64,000 bases of DNA from Streptococcus downei MFe28 (GCF_900459175.1 NZ_UHFA01000002.1:1922001-1986000); one strand, 5' to 3'; numbered from the stretch's first letter, positions 35,360 to 45,896 are shown. The notes: a model not told the origin generated them from the sequence alone. Made by a program: numbers and translations.

Positions 35360-36454
35360 TTATACTATTTAAAAATCAAAATCAGAAAGTTATCCAATCT
35401 CTCCGAACGATGCTTTTCAGAGTGAAACGGTCTAATCCCTGAATTACTTCTTGCAGTTGGTCAATCACTGCCTCTAATGTTTTAAACGCACGATTCTTAA
35501 AGCCACGCTTTCTTATCTCAGCCCAAACTTGTTCAATCGGATTCATTTCAGGGGTATAGGGCGGTATAAAGGCAAAACCAATATTATTAGGAACTTCTAA
35601 AGTTTTAGACTTATGCCAAATGGCATTGTCCATGACTAAAAGAATGTACCCATCTGGGTGAGCACAACTCAGCTGTTTTAGAAATTCATTCATCCATTCA
35701 GTATTACAGCCACCTGCAATAATAAAGAAAGACTCACCAGTATGAGCATCAACCGCTCCATAACAATAACGGTACTCTCGGATATAGTGGCTAGCAACGT
35801 GAGGCCGATAACCTTTAGGGGCCCAACATGCCCCTAGTTTACTGATACGGCCAAATCCCGCCTCATCTTGATACATCAGACGGACTTTTCGATACCGACG
35901 ACTGTGTTTAAAGCGCTTTCTAGTCTTCCTGAATAGAGATTTTATTTTTAGACGCTTCAATAGTTTGGGCGTCTGCCTTCTTAGGATGTTCGGGACGAGG
36001 AGTTGCTTTACGCCAGCCATGCCTCTTTAATAAGGCATAGAAGTCTTCACGCGTTGTTGGGTGGCCAACTTCAGCTTGGTAGGCCTCAAACAGTTTTTGA
36101 ACCGTTACATGTTCGCCTTGAACAGCACTGTCGAGGTGTTTTTTGAGGAAAGCTTCTTCCTCCTCAATCGTCATGTAAGAGCGTCTGCGACCGCCTCTAT
36201 TTCAGTAATTAGGGCTGATAAGCCTTCTTTCTCATACATTTTGACAAGGCGCCAAACAGTATCGTGAGGTAAATCAAGAAGCTCTTTGATTTCTTTGTAA
36301 GTCTTCTTTTGAGCACGAAAATAGACGGCTTGGATACGGCGATGGAAACGTGATAGAGAGCTATCTTTTTGAGCTTGTTTGAGTTCGGATAACATTTTTT
36401 GGGTAAATTTCATAACTACTATTATAATTCAGTCTTTGTTTCTTGTTAAGTATT
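35360..36454 (-). mobile_element. IS630-family insertion sequence, transposase broken by frameshifts
   Basis: About 1.1 kb with imperfect terminal inverted repeats: the left end starts TATACTATTTAAAAATC and the right end, reversed, starts TAATACTTAACAAG. It encloses one transposase gene in three frames. TA beside each end fits the TA target of this family, but exact ends are uncertain. Confidence 0.65.
35382..36413 (-). pseudogene. IS630-family transposase, two frameshifts
   Basis: Three overlapping frames together make one transposase. 36413-36171: helix-turn-helix part, with KTYKEIKELLDLPHDTVWRL. 36174-35920: the linker region, with HPTTREDFYALLKRHGWRK. 36020-35382: the DDE domain with YQDEAGFGR, VMDNAIWHKSK and YTPEMNPIEQVWAEIRKRG, giving the three acidic catalytic residues. 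The first break is at about 36180, where TENRGGRRRSY-like sequence is expected; the second at about 35960. The two breaks make normal programmed frameshifting unlikely to rescue both. Confidence 0.8.
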
Positions 36455-36466
36455 AGGCCCACTAAA

Positions 36467-36492
36467 AACCCAAGCCTACTTCGACTTGGGTT
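36467..36492 (-). terminator. Terminator of the murI-yidD operon
   Basis: AACCCAAG pairs with CTTGGGTT around TCGAAGTAGG on the minus strand, then TTTTAGT. It overlaps the last codons of yidD. Confidence 0.75.
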
Positions 36493-36724
36493 CGTGGTTT
36501 TGCTTTAAAGAAAAATAGTCGGGGACGGGGTCGGTACCGCCTTGGGCGAAGGGGTGACAGCGTAGGATGCGAGCTATTCCCATCAGAACTCCTGCTAGGC
36601 CGTGCTTTTCGATGGCCTGGATCATATAATTAGAACAGCTTGGCTGGTAACGACAGGATGCTGGCGTCAAAGGTGAAATCAATTTCTGGTAGAGCCGGAC
36701 TGGGGCAATCAGGAGCTTTTTCAT
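36476..36724 (-). CDS. yidD: Membrane protein insertion efficiency factor YidD
   Basis: An 82-residue protein with the family signature: [31 protein letters not shown] (cysteines at about 24 and 30) and the following [17 protein letters not shown]. It aids YidC-dependent membrane insertion. Its ATG overlaps the rluB stop by four bases, so it is the last gene of the murI-to-yidD operon. The C-terminus runs into the terminator stem. Confidence 0.92.
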   Translation of the reverse strand: MKKLLIAPVRLYQKLISPLTPASCRYQPSCSNYMIQAIEKHGLAGVLMGIARILRCHPFAQGGTDPVPDYFSLKQNHEPKSK

Positions 36725-37446
36725 TGGTGCTTGGTCACAGCTGCATTGTGGAGCTGGCTGACTTCCTTCTTGCTCAAGCGACGGGATTCCCCTGGTTGGA
36801 GACCACGAAGATTGAGGGTCCCAAACTGGGTGCGTGAGAGCTTATCCACCAAGAGACCGACGGCTTGAAACATATTCTTGACCTGATGGTTGCGACCCTC
36901 GTGAATGGTCAACTCGACAAGCGAGCGATTCTTATCGGGCTCAACCTTGATAATTTTATAGCGGGCTGGGCCTGTTTTCTTGCCATCAATGACAACACCC
37001 CGAGTCAGAGGTCGCAGGTTTTCCTTGGTGGCCAAACCCTTGAGACGGGCCAGATAGACCTTGTCAATCTCATTGCGGGGATGAATCATCTCATCAGTAA
37101 AGTCCCCATCATTGGTTAAAATCAAGACCCCAGTCGTATCCCAGTCCAGCCGACCGACCGGATAAATCCGCTCCTTAACATCAGGCAGGAGGTCAAGGAC
37201 GGTCTTTCTACCCTTGTCATCAGAAACACTAGAAATCACGCCCCGAGGCTTGTTAAGAAGGTAGTAGACCTTCTCTTCATTGTAGATGGGTTGACCGGAC
37301 ACCTCGACTCGGTCACCATTTTTTACGGTGGTCGCCAACTCAGTCACCACTTGACCATTGATGGTCACCAGGCCTTGTTTAATCAGCTCTTCTGCTTTAC
37401 GCCGACTGGCTAGACCAGCATGGGCAATGTATTTGTTAATTCTCAT
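36721..37446 (-). CDS. rluB: Ribosomal large-subunit pseudouridine synthase RluB family
   Basis: A 241-residue enzyme. An N-terminal S4 RNA-binding domain ([22 protein letters not shown]) is followed by the RsuA/RluB catalytic domain with [19 protein letters not shown], containing the catalytic aspartate, and [19 protein letters not shown]. It modifies 23S rRNA near position 2605. It lies between scpB and yidD, a conserved Firmicute order. Confidence 0.92.
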   Translation of the reverse strand: MRINKYIAHAGLASRRKAEELIKQGLVTINGQVVTELATTVKNGDRVEVSGQPIYNEEKVYYLLNKPRGVISSVSDDKGRKTVLDLLPDVKERIYPVGRLDWDTTGVLILTNDGDFTDEMIHPRNEIDKVYLARLKGLATKENLRPLTRGVVIDGKKTGPARYKIIKVEPDKNRSLVELTIHEGRNHQVKNMFQAVGLLVDKLSRTQFGTLNLRGLQPGESRRLSKKEVSQLHNAAVTKHQ

Positions 37447-37460
37447 GGTTTTCTTTCTTT

Positions 37461-38015
37461 TTAAATATCATCCTCACTAAAGAGGGTCATTTCTTGGTCA
37501 ACCAGCTCAATGCTTGAGGCATCCACCAGCTCATCTAGGCTATTGATACCCATATAGTCCAAGAAATAATCGGTGGTCGCATAGAGGTTGGGCCGGCCGA
37601 TGACTTCCTTCTTGCCGACTTCCTGGATGAGGCTAAAGGCCTGCAACTTGGAAATAGCTCCGCTGGAATTAACCCCGCGGATGCTATCAACCTCGACCCG
37701 AGTAATGGGCTGCTTGTAGGCCACGATGGAGAGAACTTCCAAACTGGCCCGCGACAGGCTCTGATTGATAGGAGCCTTGGCATACTGGCGCAGGAGCTCA
37801 GCATGTCCCTCCTTGGTCACAATCTTGTAGGTATTGGAAGACTCTAGGAGGCTGAGGGCACAGTCTTGATCCGAGCTGTATTTCTCTGCCAGCTTTTCCA
37901 ACTGCTGAGCGACAGCTGTGACGGAAATATCCAGAAGACTAGCCAGATTGCGCTGGCTGAGGCCATCTTCTCCTGCCACGAAGAGCAGGGCTTCAATTTG
38001 GGCTAAGTAAGACAT
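37461..38015 (-). CDS. scpB: Condensin subunit ScpB
   Basis: A 184-residue protein with two winged-helix domains: [22 protein letters not shown] at the start and the ScpB signature [24 protein letters not shown] (about 91-114), then [18 protein letters not shown]. With ScpA (next gene) and SMC (encoded at 52592-56131) it forms the SMC-ScpAB complex that compacts and segregates the chromosome. The ATG overlaps the scpA stop by one base. Confidence 0.95.
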   Translation of the reverse strand: MSYLAQIEALLFVAGEDGLSQRNLASLLDISVTAVAQQLEKLAEKYSSDQDCALSLLESSNTYKIVTKEGHAELLRQYAKAPINQSLSRASLEVLSIVAYKQPITRVEVDSIRGVNSSGAISKLQAFSLIQEVGKKEVIGRPNLYATTDYFLDYMGINSLDELVDASSIELVDQEMTLFSEDDI

Positions 38016-38731
38016 TAAATCTGCTCTCCTTCTAGGGCCGTCAAAGTGACTTGGCCAAAGTTCTCTGTTTGCTGAGCTCTGACCCGACCAACCTTAATCA
38101 ATTCAAGGGTGGCCAAAAAGATGGTGATAAGCTCATTCATGGACTGAGCTTCCGAGAAGATTTCTCCCAGCTGGACAGACTTGTGACCCGAAAGTCGGGA
38201 GGAGACCAGCTCCATCATATCCTCAATCTTGTAGTCATCACGCTCAATAGTGGTATGGCTATTTTTGATTTCTTCTTGCTTGGCTGACATGACCTTAGAA
38301 AAGGCCAGATAGAGGTCCAGGGGCGTTTTGTCGTGGGACAATTGAGCATCCTCATAAATTAGCTCTTGCTTGGGCTTGGAGAAATACTGGGCCCTGGCCT
38401 CATGCTGGGCCGCCAATTCCTTGCTGAGCTCTTTGTAGCGCTGGTACTCTTCCAACTGGCTGAGCAATTCCTGCTCTGGGTCTTCTTCCAAAGGCGTTTT
38501 ATCCACCACCTTAGGCAGGAGCTTACGACTCTTTATCAGCATGAGCTGGCTGGCCATGACCATATATTCGCCAGCCACTTCTAAGCGCATGGCCTGCAGG
38601 GTGGAGATATAGGCCAGATACTGCTCGATGACCTCAACGATGGGCACATCATAAATATCCATTTCGTATTTAGAAACTAGGTGCAAGAGCAAGTCCAGCG
38701 GTCCTTCAAAATCTTTTAGTTTAATATCCAT
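38015..38731 (-). CDS. scpA: Condensin kleisin subunit ScpA
   Basis: A 238-residue kleisin. The N-terminal block [24 protein letters not shown] is diagnostic; the mid part is a Glu/Lys-rich linker, and the C-terminal winged helix ends with [17 protein letters not shown]. It bridges SMC heads and binds ScpB. The start overlaps the xerD-like gene by 11 bases. Confidence 0.95.
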   Translation of the reverse strand: MDIKLKDFEGPLDLLLHLVSKYEMDIYDVPIVEVIEQYLAYISTLQAMRLEVAGEYMVMASQLMLIKSRKLLPKVVDKTPLEEDPEQELLSQLEEYQRYKELSKELAAQHEARAQYFSKPKQELIYEDAQLSHDKTPLDLYLAFSKVMSAKQEEIKNSHTTIERDDYKIEDMMELVSSRLSGHKSVQLGEIFSEAQSMNELITIFLATLELIKVGRVRAQQTENFGQVTLTALEGEQI

Positions 38732-39482
38732 TCTTGTAATAGGGTTCCAAGGTTAGTGGGCTCTTGAGGCCCAATTTTTTCATTAAATCAAAGAGTGAGG
38801 TGCCCTTTTGTACCTCTCTTAAAATGTATTGCTCTCGCAATTTCTGGGCGGTCAAATCAGAAAAACCGACTTGCTTCAAAAAGCTATTGAGTTGGTTGAA
38901 AAACCACTGCCGAGAATAAGGTTGCCCCTTCTTATCAAAGAGATAGGTCTCTTTTAATCTATCAGAGCTAGTCTGTCTCAGCCAAGCTAAAAGCACCTCA
39001 GGCAGAGGCAGAATCCTCACCTGGTCAGACTTTTGCAGACGAATCACCTGAAATTCCAAATCCAAGTCAGCCTGCTTAATCCGGGCAATCTCACTGGGCG
39101 TTAGACCCAGTTCCAAAATCAAGAGGGCAATCCACTTGCCAGGGCTGGAGTCTGCCTGCACAAAAGAGGTCAGATTCAGAATTTCTTGCTGTTTGGCCTC
39201 TATCCTGACCTTTTCATGACTTTTCAAGCGGTGATAGCTGTCCACCTGCCCCTCTTCATAAAGATAGAGGAGAAATTGATTGACAGCAGAAAGCTTGCGT
39301 TTGCGGGCTGAGGGCTTGAGCTCCACCAGCGATTGCTGGTAAAGCTTGATTTTACTCGGAGAAATCTGGCCATCTACCTGCCTAGCAAACTGCTGCAAAT
39401 CGTAGCTATAGGATTTGCGAGAATTCTCCGACAAATCTTTGCTGGCGATAAAGTCCTTAAGACTCTGGGTCAACTGGTTCAA
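38721..39482 (-). CDS. Tyrosine recombinase XerD-like protein
   Basis: About 253 residues, similar to the streptococcal XerD-like protein found next to scpA. The core-binding region is [19 protein letters not shown]; the catalytic half includes [18 protein letters not shown] and [11 protein letters not shown], but the canonical R-H-R-Y set is incomplete, with [10 protein letters not shown] at the end. It may therefore not be the main chromosome-dimer recombinase. The start is probably TTG 39482, with AGGAG seven bases upstream inside the cbpB end; the longer frame to 39578 lies wholly within cbpB. Confidence 0.8.
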   Translation of the reverse strand: MNQLTQSLKDFIASKDLSENSRKSYSYDLQQFARQVDGQISPSKIKLYQQSLVELKPSARKRKLSAVNQFLLYLYEEGQVDSYHRLKSHEKVRIEAKQQEILNLTSFVQADSSPGKWIALLILELGLTPSEIARIKQADLDLEFQVIRLQKSDQVRILPLPEVLLAWLRQTSSDRLKETYLFDKKGQPYSRQWFFNQLNSFLKQVGFSDLTAQKLREQYILREVQKGTSLFDLMKKLGLKSPLTLEPYYKNGY

Positions 39483-39930
39483 TTCTATACTCCTGGGTAA
39501 AATTGTGCAGTAGGCTATTGATAGATTTGAGAACCTTCTTACGGGTGATAATACCCAGAAAAATTCCCTGGCCATCAATCACAGGTAAAAAAGGAAAATC
39601 GACAATCTTATGCAAAATCTCTGTTAAATCTGCTTCATCTGTCAAAATTTCAATCTTATGATTGAGCATCTCGATAATCTCAAGCTCCATCAAATCTTTT
39701 TCTGACAGGCCTTCCTTAGCCTGGTAGGCCAGAATATCCGCCATGGAAATCGTCCCCATATAGCGTTTATCTGTTGACATGACAGGTATTCTCGAATAGC
39801 CATTCCTGGTCAAAAGGAGCATAACATGCCCTGCCTTGTGATTAGACATAACCAGAGCAAGCTCCTCAGCAGGTGTAAGATAGTCTGGGACAAAAGGCTG
39901 GAGGTAATCTTCAAATTCTTTAGCAATCAT
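39457..39930 (-). CDS. cbpB: CBS-domain protein CbpB/DarB-like
   Basis: A 157-residue protein with two CBS motifs (about 25-80 and 95-140; GHVMLLLTRNGYSRIPVM, IVDFPFLPVIDGQGIFLGI). The family in Listeria (CbpB) and Bacillus (DarB) binds cyclic di-AMP and can signal to Rel. Whether this copy binds it is inferred only. It overlaps the phosphoesterase gene by four bases. Confidence 0.8.
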   Translation of the reverse strand: MIAKEFEDYLQPFVPDYLTPAEELALVMSNHKAGHVMLLLTRNGYSRIPVMSTDKRYMGTISMADILAYQAKEGLSEKDLMELEIIEMLNHKIEILTDEADLTEILHKIVDFPFLPVIDGQGIFLGIITRKKVLKSINSLLHNFTQEYRIEPVDPES

Positions 39931-40448
39931 CGTTCAAATTCCTGACTTAAACTTGGATAGAGTTGGTGGTCACGCCTGTAGTAGTCCACCTTAATAGTCG
40001 TTTCTGAAATGTCAATCTTGGCATAGAGTTTTTCCATGATTTCACCACGAGGTTGGAGAACCGAGCCTGGATTGATAAAAACAGTTTTACCATTGCGCCA
40101 GGCACTTGCCCGGTGCAGATGACCATAGAGACAGATATCGGCATCTTCAGATTGGGCCCAAAGGTCCAGTCGTTCCCAAGTAAAATTAATACCGTAAAGA
40201 TGGCCATGGGTCTGGGCAATAATAGCATCACCCAGATGAGTGACCAAGGATTCTGGGTAACCATTGTCATAGTCACAGTTCCCCCTGACAACCTTAATCC
40301 CTTCCCAAATAGGGTCATTTGAAGGGAGCTCGGAGTCGCCATTGTGGAAAATGGCATCGACCTTTCCTTGATAGTGGTCTTTAATGGTTTGGATAATATC
40401 TCGATCCCCATGGGAATCGCTCATCACTATGATTGTTCTTTTTGCCAT
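39927..40448 (-). CDS. Metallophosphoesterase, YfcE/MJ0936 family
   Basis: A 173-residue phosphodiesterase. The metal-binding motifs are visible: [10 protein letters not shown] (about 8-17), FHNGDSE (about 35-41), VVRGNCDY (about 52-59), THGHLYG (about 80-86) and YGHLHRA (about 107-113). The physiological substrate is unknown. It overlaps the rdgB stop by 22 bases and continues the murI operon. Confidence 0.9.
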   Translation of the reverse strand: MAKRTIIVMSDSHGDRDIIQTIKDHYQGKVDAIFHNGDSELPSNDPIWEGIKVVRGNCDYDNGYPESLVTHLGDAIIAQTHGHLYGINFTWERLDLWAQSEDADICLYGHLHRASAWRNGKTVFINPGSVLQPRGEIMEKLYAKIDISETTIKVDYYRRDHQLYPSLSQEFER

Positions 40449-41398
40449 GCTGGAAATACCTCCATCAACTTCGCAACGGCCAGACCTCGATGAGACTGAG
40501 CATTCTTTTCTTCCGCTATCAATTGGGCAGCACTTCGGCCGGTCTCACCAACAAGAAAGAGGGGATCATAGCCGAAACCATTGTCTCCCTTGGCTTCAAA
40601 TCCGATATAACCCGGCCAATCGGCTTCAACCACCAGGCTCTGGCGCCCAGGAGCTGCCACGACTAGGGTCGTGTGGAATTGGGCCGAGCGGTCCTTTTCG
40701 TCAAAAACCATGGCCAACTCGTGTAGGAGCTTGGCATTGTTCTTGTCATCATCCGCATCTGGGCCTGCAAAACGAGCCGACCAGACTCCAGGCAAACCGC
40801 CTAGAGCATCGACCTTGAGGCCCGAGTCATCAGCCAAGACCATTTGCCCCGTCAATTTTGCGATGGTTTCAGCCTTGAGCCTAGCATTTTCTTCAAAGGT
40901 CGTCCCTGTTTCCTCCACTTCTGGTAGGTCGGGATGGTCATTAAGATTTTCAACCGTCAAGCCTAATTTTTCAAACATCTGCCGAAATTCCTTGGTCTTG
41001 CCCTCATTGCGGGTGGCAATAAGAATCTTATCACCAAAGCCCACTTGAGAGCTCTCTGAAAAGAAATCCGCCAGGGGGAGACCCTGCTCAGGCAGGTGAA
41101 CTAGTCTTAGTTGCTGACCTTCACTTAGGATGGTAGCCCCCTTGTGCTGCTTGATGTCTAACTGGCGCCCCAAGGTCTCATTAATCACATCCACTATAAA
41201 GGCTAGCAAGCGAAAATCCGAAGAATAACGCATAATTACAATATCAAGACCCTGCTGCTCAGGAATAAGACTTGCGACTTCCTGCTCAATCTTTGAGAAA
41301 TCTCCTGCGCCACCTAATTGATAGATACGGGAAAAATCGCTCCACTTACCGACAAACCAATCTTGGTCGTCCTTGTATTCATAAATTTTATCTGTCAT
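40427..41398 (-). CDS. rdgB: Non-canonical purine NTP pyrophosphatase with N-terminal extension
   Basis: A 323-residue protein. The C-terminal 200 residues are RdgB/HAM1: [13 protein letters not shown] (nucleotide-binding SxNxxK-like), then [29 protein letters not shown], and GFGYDPLFL near 280. It hydrolyses dITP and XTP to keep them out of DNA. The first 125 residues are a separate extension with no motif I know, seen in other streptococcal RdgB proteins. Overlaps murI by four bases. Confidence 0.92.
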   Translation of the reverse strand: MTDKIYEYKDDQDWFVGKWSDFSRIYQLGGAGDFSKIEQEVASLIPEQQGLDIVIMRYSSDFRLLAFIVDVINETLGRQLDIKQHKGATILSEGQQLRLVHLPEQGLPLADFFSESSQVGFGDKILIATRNEGKTKEFRQMFEKLGLTVENLNDHPDLPEVEETGTTFEENARLKAETIAKLTGQMVLADDSGLKVDALGGLPGVWSARFAGPDADDDKNNAKLLHELAMVFDEKDRSAQFHTTLVVAAPGRQSLVVEADWPGYIGFEAKGDNGFGYDPLFLVGETGRSAAQLIAEEKNAQSHRGLAVAKLMEVFPAWQKEQS

Positions 41399-42189
41399 AG
41401 CTTAACATGCTCCACATTTAAATCCTGACCCAGCCAAGTCTCGGCAATTTCCTTAAAACTCTCAACACCAGCTGTTGTATAGAAACGATGCTGGCTAGTC
41501 GCAACCTCACGGCTACGATTGAGTTGGAAATAATTGAGCAAGACTGAGACATCCCGAATGGTCTCAGCCCCACTATCAATCAGCTTAACCGATGGCCCCA
41601 TGACATTTTGAATAATCCCTCGCAAGAGGGGATAATGGGTACAGCCCAATATCAAGGTATCCACCTTGCCAACTAGGGGAGCCAGGCTCTCATAGACCAC
41701 CTTTTTAGCGACACTAGAGGTCATCTGGTTGGACTCCACCAGAGGGGCAAAGCGGGGACAAGCCAAGCTGGTTACCTGCATCTGGGGAGCCAAATCAACG
41801 ATTTTTTCCCGATAGATGTCGGACTTAACTGTCATGGGGGTCCCAATGACACCAATCTTGCCAGAACTTGTTGACTTGATGGCGGCACTAGAACCTGGCA
41901 AAACCACGCCCAGCACAGGAATATCTAGCTTCTCCTTAATTTCCTCCCAGACTACAGCGGTCGCTGTATTGCAGGCAATGACAATCATCTTGACATCCTT
42001 GGTCAAAAGGAAATTGACCAGCTGCCAAGTGTAATCGCGAATCTGCTGGGCTGGCCTAGGACCATAAGGAGCCCTAGCCGAATCCCCAATATAAACAATT
42101 TCCTCATGAGGAAGTTGTCGCATGAGTTCACGGACAACCGTTAAACCACCGACACCAGAATCCAAAAAGCCAATTGGTCTATTATCCAT
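41395..42189 (-). CDS. murI: Glutamate racemase
   Basis: A 264-residue racemase supplying D-glutamate for peptidoglycan. Catalytic cysteines are in IACNTATA (about 71-78) and [11 protein letters not shown] (about 180-190), with [10 protein letters not shown] at the N-terminus and [12 protein letters not shown] near 35. It is the first gene of the operon murI-rdgB-yfcE-cbpB-xerD-like-scpA-scpB-rluB-yidD. Confidence 0.96.
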   Translation of the reverse strand: MDNRPIGFLDSGVGGLTVVRELMRQLPHEEIVYIGDSARAPYGPRPAQQIRDYTWQLVNFLLTKDVKMIVIACNTATAVVWEEIKEKLDIPVLGVVLPGSSAAIKSTSSGKIGVIGTPMTVKSDIYREKIVDLAPQMQVTSLACPRFAPLVESNQMTSSVAKKVVYESLAPLVGKVDTLILGCTHYPLLRGIIQNVMGPSVKLIDSGAETIRDVSVLLNYFQLNRSREVATSQHRFYTTAGVESFKEIAETWLGQDLNVEHVKL

Positions 42190-42303
42190 TGCTCACTTCC
42201 TTAAATAAAGGAGTTTAGGAAAATCCTCAGCCTGGCTAATTGACTTCCTCTTACTCCTACTCTCTCAGTCGCAAAAATCGCAGTTTTCAAGCGACAAAAA
42301 TAC

Positions 42304-42330
42304 GAAGCTGAGGACTTCTGTCCCAGCTTC
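42304..42330 (-). terminator. yneF terminator
   Basis: GAAGCTGGGAC pairs with GTCCTCAGCTTC on the minus strand, with a GTATTTTTG tail. It lies 14 bases after the yneF stop. Confidence 0.6.
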
Positions 42331-42343
42331 CTCTTTTCTTTGC

Positions 42344-42583
42344 TTATTTTTTCTTGCCTGCTTGCGCTTTTGATTGCTTGATGATATTGCGATAGGTTTG
42401 TTGAATCTTAGCTTCATTAGGCTTTTGCCCCATAGAAGACATCATTTCCCGAATCGCATCAGGGGTCAAACGAGGGTATTCCGCAATTTCCTTTGTAAAT
42501 TGCCGACGAGCAATATAAGCCCCTAAAAGAACTCCACCCATCAGGGCAACAGCAATCAATAAAATAGCTAACCAAAGTGCCAT
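42344..42583 (-). CDS. yneF: UPF0154 protein YneF-like
   Basis: A 79-residue protein with one N-terminal membrane helix ([23 protein letters not shown]), then a conserved [23 protein letters not shown] segment. This is the UPF0154 family, broadly conserved in Firmicutes and of unknown function. The start follows AGGAG and its own extended -10 promoter. Confidence 0.85.
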   Translation of the reverse strand: MALWLAILLIAVALMGGVLLGAYIARRQFTKEIAEYPRLTPDAIREMMSSMGQKPNEAKIQQTYRNIIKQSKAQAGKKK

Positions 42584-42618
42584 GTTTTAATAACTCCTAG
42601 TAATTTTTTACATAATTG

Positions 42619-42647
42619 ATTATAGCAGAAAAGGGCAGTAAAAACAA
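42619..42647 (-). promoter_or_regulatory. yneF promoter
   Basis: Minus strand -35 TTGTTT (42647-42642), 17-base spacer, extended -10 TGC-TATAAT (42624-42619). Confidence 0.6.
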
Positions 42648-43195
42648 TTGACAAAGTCGCTCTATCCTTTCCTTCCAGAGCGACTATGAATTCTGCTAGG
42701 GCAGAATTCTATGTCACTTACTAACTTCGATAAAACAGTATTATCGACTGGTTTATCTCCGTGTCGCAACCTCGGAAAGTTATCTAAGGGCCTTTGGCAC
42801 TTGATAACTAACGCCAATCACTTTTGGTGATTTGGCTACCTGCCTTACTAACTACGTCAAACCAGTATTATCGACTGGTTTGACTTCGTGTCACAACAGA
42901 CAAAGCAGGTCTAACTTACTTTCTTTAGACCTGCTACGAGAATTGCTAAGGCAATTCTCTATGTCACTTACTAGCATGATTGAGTTGCTATCATCGACCA
43001 ACTAAGTGAGCCGTCGCAACGGGCAAAGTATCTCTAATCCTATTTTCTAAGAGATACTACAAAAACTTCTAGAGAAGTTTTTTATGCCCCTCACTAATTC
43101 CGCATGGCTAGTATTATTGACTAGCCATGCTTCATGTCGCAACTTTAGATAGTTATCTAAGCGCCTTCGGCACTTGATAAGAACGCCAATCAAAA
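42648..43195 (+). repeat. Tandem array of four family F three-hairpin units plus a fragment
   Basis: Units at 42648-42770, 42771-42896, 42897-43020, 43021-43142 and a partial at 43143-43195, about 122-126 bp each. Each unit reads: stem 1, short TAC-A linker, stem 2, TATGYCMCTYACTAAYT-like linker, stem 3 with loop ATTATCG (or variant), then tail GTGTCGCAAC. Stem sequences differ between units: stem 3 is AAACAGT/ACTGGTTT-, GTCAAACCAGT/ACTGGTTTGAC, TTGAGTTG/CCAACTAA and GCATGGCTAGT/ACTAGCCATGC. Pairing is nevertheless kept. No reading frame crosses the array. Confidence 0.88.
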
Positions 43196-43196
43196 A

Positions 43197-43220
43197 CACC
43201 TGAGACAACAGTCCCAAGTG
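43197..43220 (-). terminator. lysA terminator
   Basis: CACTTGGGAC pairs with GTCTCAGGTG around TGTT on the minus strand, followed by TTTTTG. Confidence 0.8.
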
Positions 43221-43237
43221 TAGGTTATGCTGGTGAT

Positions 43238-44482
43238 TTATTCTTCCAATCCAAATCCATAGAGGGTGGCAAAATAGTCCCCTGGTTTTTCGGCTCGGCG
43301 GATGAGTTTGGCACTGCCGTCTTCTTGCAGGAGAACTTCTGCTGAGCGCAGGCGAGCATTGTATTGGTAGCCCATGGAGAAGCCGTGAGCACCTGTATCA
43401 TGAATGACAAGGGTATCGCCGACTCTGGGCTCAGACAATTCACGATTTTTAGCAAACTTATCGTTGTTCTCACAGAGAGAACCGGTCACATCAACCACCT
43501 GAATCGGTCCATCGGGATTTGAGATATTGGTGATATGGTGATAGGCATCATACATGGCTGGACGAAGTAGGTTGACGGCCGAAGCGTCAACGCCGACATA
43601 ATGGCGATAGGTATCCTTGAGGTGAAGGACCTTGGTCACTAGATGACCGTGCGGAGCCAGCATAAAGCGACCTAGCTCAGTAAAAATCTTAATCTGTCCC
43701 AAGCCATTCGGCACAAGAATTTGGTCAAACTTCTCGTGAACCCCTTGACCGATGACAGCAATATCATTCTGCTTGTCAGCTGGGCTGTAGTCAATCCCGA
43801 TACCGCCAGAAAGATTGATAAAATTGAGCTCGACTCCCGTTTCCTCCCTAATTTCTAGGGCCAATTCAAAGAGCTGACCGGCCAGGGTCGGATAATAATT
43901 ATTGGTTACCGTATTCGAAGCCAAAAAAGCATGGAGTCCGAACTGCTTAACCCCCTTGGCCTTGAGGTCCTTGTAGCCCTGCAGTAATTGTGCCTTGGTC
44001 ATCCCGAACTTGGATTCCTCGGGATGGTCCATAATATCTGTCCCCAGCGAGAAGACCCCACCGGGATTGTAGCGAAGGGAAACCGTCTCAGGAAGGCCTG
44101 CCACTTCTTCCAGAAAGGCAATATGCTCATAGGCATCCAAATTAATCATGGCGCCAACTTCTCTGGCATAAACGAATTCCTCAGCCCTCGTATCGTTGGA
44201 AGTGAAGCTGATATCCTTGAAATCCAGCTTCTTGGCCATCATGACTTCAACATCGGTGGCACAATCGACACCACAGCCTTCCTCTTGGAGAATTTTTAAG
44301 ATAGATGGATTAGGGGTTGCCTTAACGGCAAAATACTCCTTGAAACCTGGATTCCAAGAAAAGGCCTGATTGACAGCTCTAGCCGTTTCCCGAATTCCTT
44401 TTTCATCATAGAGATGAAAGGGGGTCGGAAATTCTTTTGTAATCTGGTCTAATTGCTCTTTACTAACAAAGGGTGTTTTCAT
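43238..44482 (-). CDS. lysA: Diaminopimelate decarboxylase
   Basis: A 414-residue fold-type III PLP enzyme, last step of lysine synthesis. The PLP lysine is in EYFAVKATPNPSIL (about 50-63); SGGIGIDY (about 225) is the glycine loop; the substrate/cofactor cysteine region is VTGSLCENNDKFAKNREL (about 335-352). A related carboxynorspermidine decarboxylase is the alternative, but the CENND motif favours LysA. Lysine-pathway genes are absent nearby. Start ATG 44482 behind GAGGAG. Confidence 0.9.
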   Translation of the reverse strand: MKTPFVSKEQLDQITKEFPTPFHLYDEKGIRETARAVNQAFSWNPGFKEYFAVKATPNPSILKILQEEGCGVDCATDVEVMMAKKLDFKDISFTSNDTRAEEFVYAREVGAMINLDAYEHIAFLEEVAGLPETVSLRYNPGGVFSLGTDIMDHPEESKFGMTKAQLLQGYKDLKAKGVKQFGLHAFLASNTVTNNYYPTLAGQLFELALEIREETGVELNFINLSGGIGIDYSPADKQNDIAVIGQGVHEKFDQILVPNGLGQIKIFTELGRFMLAPHGHLVTKVLHLKDTYRHYVGVDASAVNLLRPAMYDAYHHITNISNPDGPIQVVDVTGSLCENNDKFAKNRELSEPRVGDTLVIHDTGAHGFSMGYQYNARLRSAEVLLQEDGSAKLIRRAEKPGDYFATLYGFGLEE

Positions 44483-44525
44483 ATAAACAAGGGCTCCTCA
44501 AAAGTATTTAGTCCATTATAGCATA

Positions 44526-44557
44526 GAAAAAGCCAGTAACCAAGGGCTACTAGCTTT
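44526..44557 (-). terminator. tuf terminator
   Basis: AAAGCTAGTAGC pairs with GTTACTGGCTTT (one mismatch) on the minus strand, followed by TTCTATGC. Confidence 0.7.
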
Positions 44558-44600
44558 CTCATTTGTCTGACTTTTAATCGTTTTTGGGAACTTAATTGAC

Positions 44601-45797
44601 TTAAGCTTCGATTTCTGAAACGATACCTGAACCAACAGTACGTCCACCTTCACGGATAGAGAAGGTAGTACCTTGTTCAACAGCAATTGGGTGGATCAAT
44701 TCAACGTCGATAGTAACGTTATCACCAGGCATAACCATTTCAGTACCCGCTGGCAATTCGATTGAACCAGTTACGTCAGTTGTACGGAAGTAGAACTGTG
44801 GACGGTAGTTGTTAAAGAATGGAGTATGACGTCCACCTTCTTCTTTAGAAAGGATGTAAACTTCACCTTTAAACTTAGTGTGTGGGTGAATCGAACCAGG
44901 CGCAGCCAACACTTGACCACGTTCGATTTCATCACGTTGGATACCACGAAGAAGCACACCAACGTTATCCCCTGCAAGACCTTCGTCCAATTGTTTACGG
45001 AACATTTCAACTCCGGTAACAACTGCTTTTTGGATTTCGTCCTTGATACCAACGATTTCAACTTCGTCGTTGACCTTAACAGTACCACGGTCGATACGTC
45101 CTGAAGCTACAGTACCACGTCCAGTGATTGAGAATACATCTTCGACTGGAAGAAGCAAAGGCTTATCAGTATCACGTTTTGGTTCTGGAATGTAGTCATC
45201 AACGATGTCCATCAATTCCATGATCTTGTCTTCGGCAGCTGTATCACCTTCAAGAGCCTTAAGAGCTGAACCTTGAACAACAGGGATATCATCACCTGGG
45301 AAATCGTATTCTGAAAGCAGGTCACGGATTTCCATTTCAACCAATTCAAGCAATTCTTCATCGTCAACCAAGTCAACCTTGTTCATGAAGACGATAAGGT
45401 TCTTAACACCAACCTGACGTGAAAGCAAGATGTGTTCACGAGTTTGTGGCATTGGTCCATCAGTAGAAGCTACTACAAGGATAGCTCCATCCATTTGAGC
45501 GGCACCGGTAATCATGTTTTTAACATAGTCCGCGTGTCCTGGAGCGTCGATGTGAGCATAGTGACGTTTTTCAGTTTCATATTCAACGTGTGCAGTGTTG
45601 ATTGTGATTCCGCGTTCGCGTTCTTCTGGAGCAGCATCAATAGATGAGTAATCTTTTGGTTGGTTAACTGCTGAAGGCAAGCGACGTGCCAATACAGTAG
45701 TGATAGCTGCTGTCAAGGTAGTTTTACCATGGTCAACGTGTCCGATAGTACCAATGTTAACGTGTGGTTTACTACGATCGTATTTTTCTTTTGCCAT
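44601..45797 (-). CDS. tuf: Elongation factor Tu
   Basis: A 398-residue GTPase delivering aminoacyl-tRNA to the ribosome. G1 GHVDHGKTT (about 19-27), G2 with RGITI, G3 DAPGHADYV (about 83), G4 NKVDLV (about 138) and G5 SALKALEG. Domains II and III follow, ending [19 protein letters not shown]. Codon use is highly biased compared with neighbours, as expected for a very highly expressed gene. Start ATG 45797, SD GGAGG. Confidence 0.98.
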   Translation of the reverse strand: MAKEKYDRSKPHVNIGTIGHVDHGKTTLTAAITTVLARRLPSAVNQPKDYSSIDAAPEERERGITINTAHVEYETEKRHYAHIDAPGHADYVKNMITGAAQMDGAILVVASTDGPMPQTREHILLSRQVGVKNLIVFMNKVDLVDDEELLELVEMEIRDLLSEYDFPGDDIPVVQGSALKALEGDTAAEDKIMELMDIVDDYIPEPKRDTDKPLLLPVEDVFSITGRGTVASGRIDRGTVKVNDEVEIVGIKDEIQKAVVTGVEMFRKQLDEGLAGDNVGVLLRGIQRDEIERGQVLAAPGSIHPHTKFKGEVYILSKEEGGRHTPFFNNYRPQFYFRTTDVTGSIELPAGTEMVMPGDNVTIDVELIHPIAVEQGTTFSIREGGRTVGSGIVSEIEA

Positions 45798-45868
45798 TTA
45801 GGAAAAGCCTCCAATAAAATATATTTTATAGATAGACGGTAGGCAATACAGTCTAACTTTACCCTACT

Positions 45869-45896
45869 ATTCTAACAAATTGTTCTAGAAATGCAA
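45869..45896 (-). promoter_or_regulatory. tuf promoter
   Basis: Minus strand -35 TTGCAT (45896-45891), 16-base spacer, extended -10 TGT-TAGAAT (45874-45869). Confidence 0.55.

Noticed and set aside
39457..39578. Longer N-terminus for the XerD-like protein, up to 39578
   Set aside because: The added part lies inside cbpB, has no family similarity, and a TTG at 39482 has a well-placed AGGAG.
42648..43195. CRISPR-like tandem array
   Set aside because: Units are 122-126 bp with varying stems and no constant short repeat alternating with unique spacers, and no cas genes are present.
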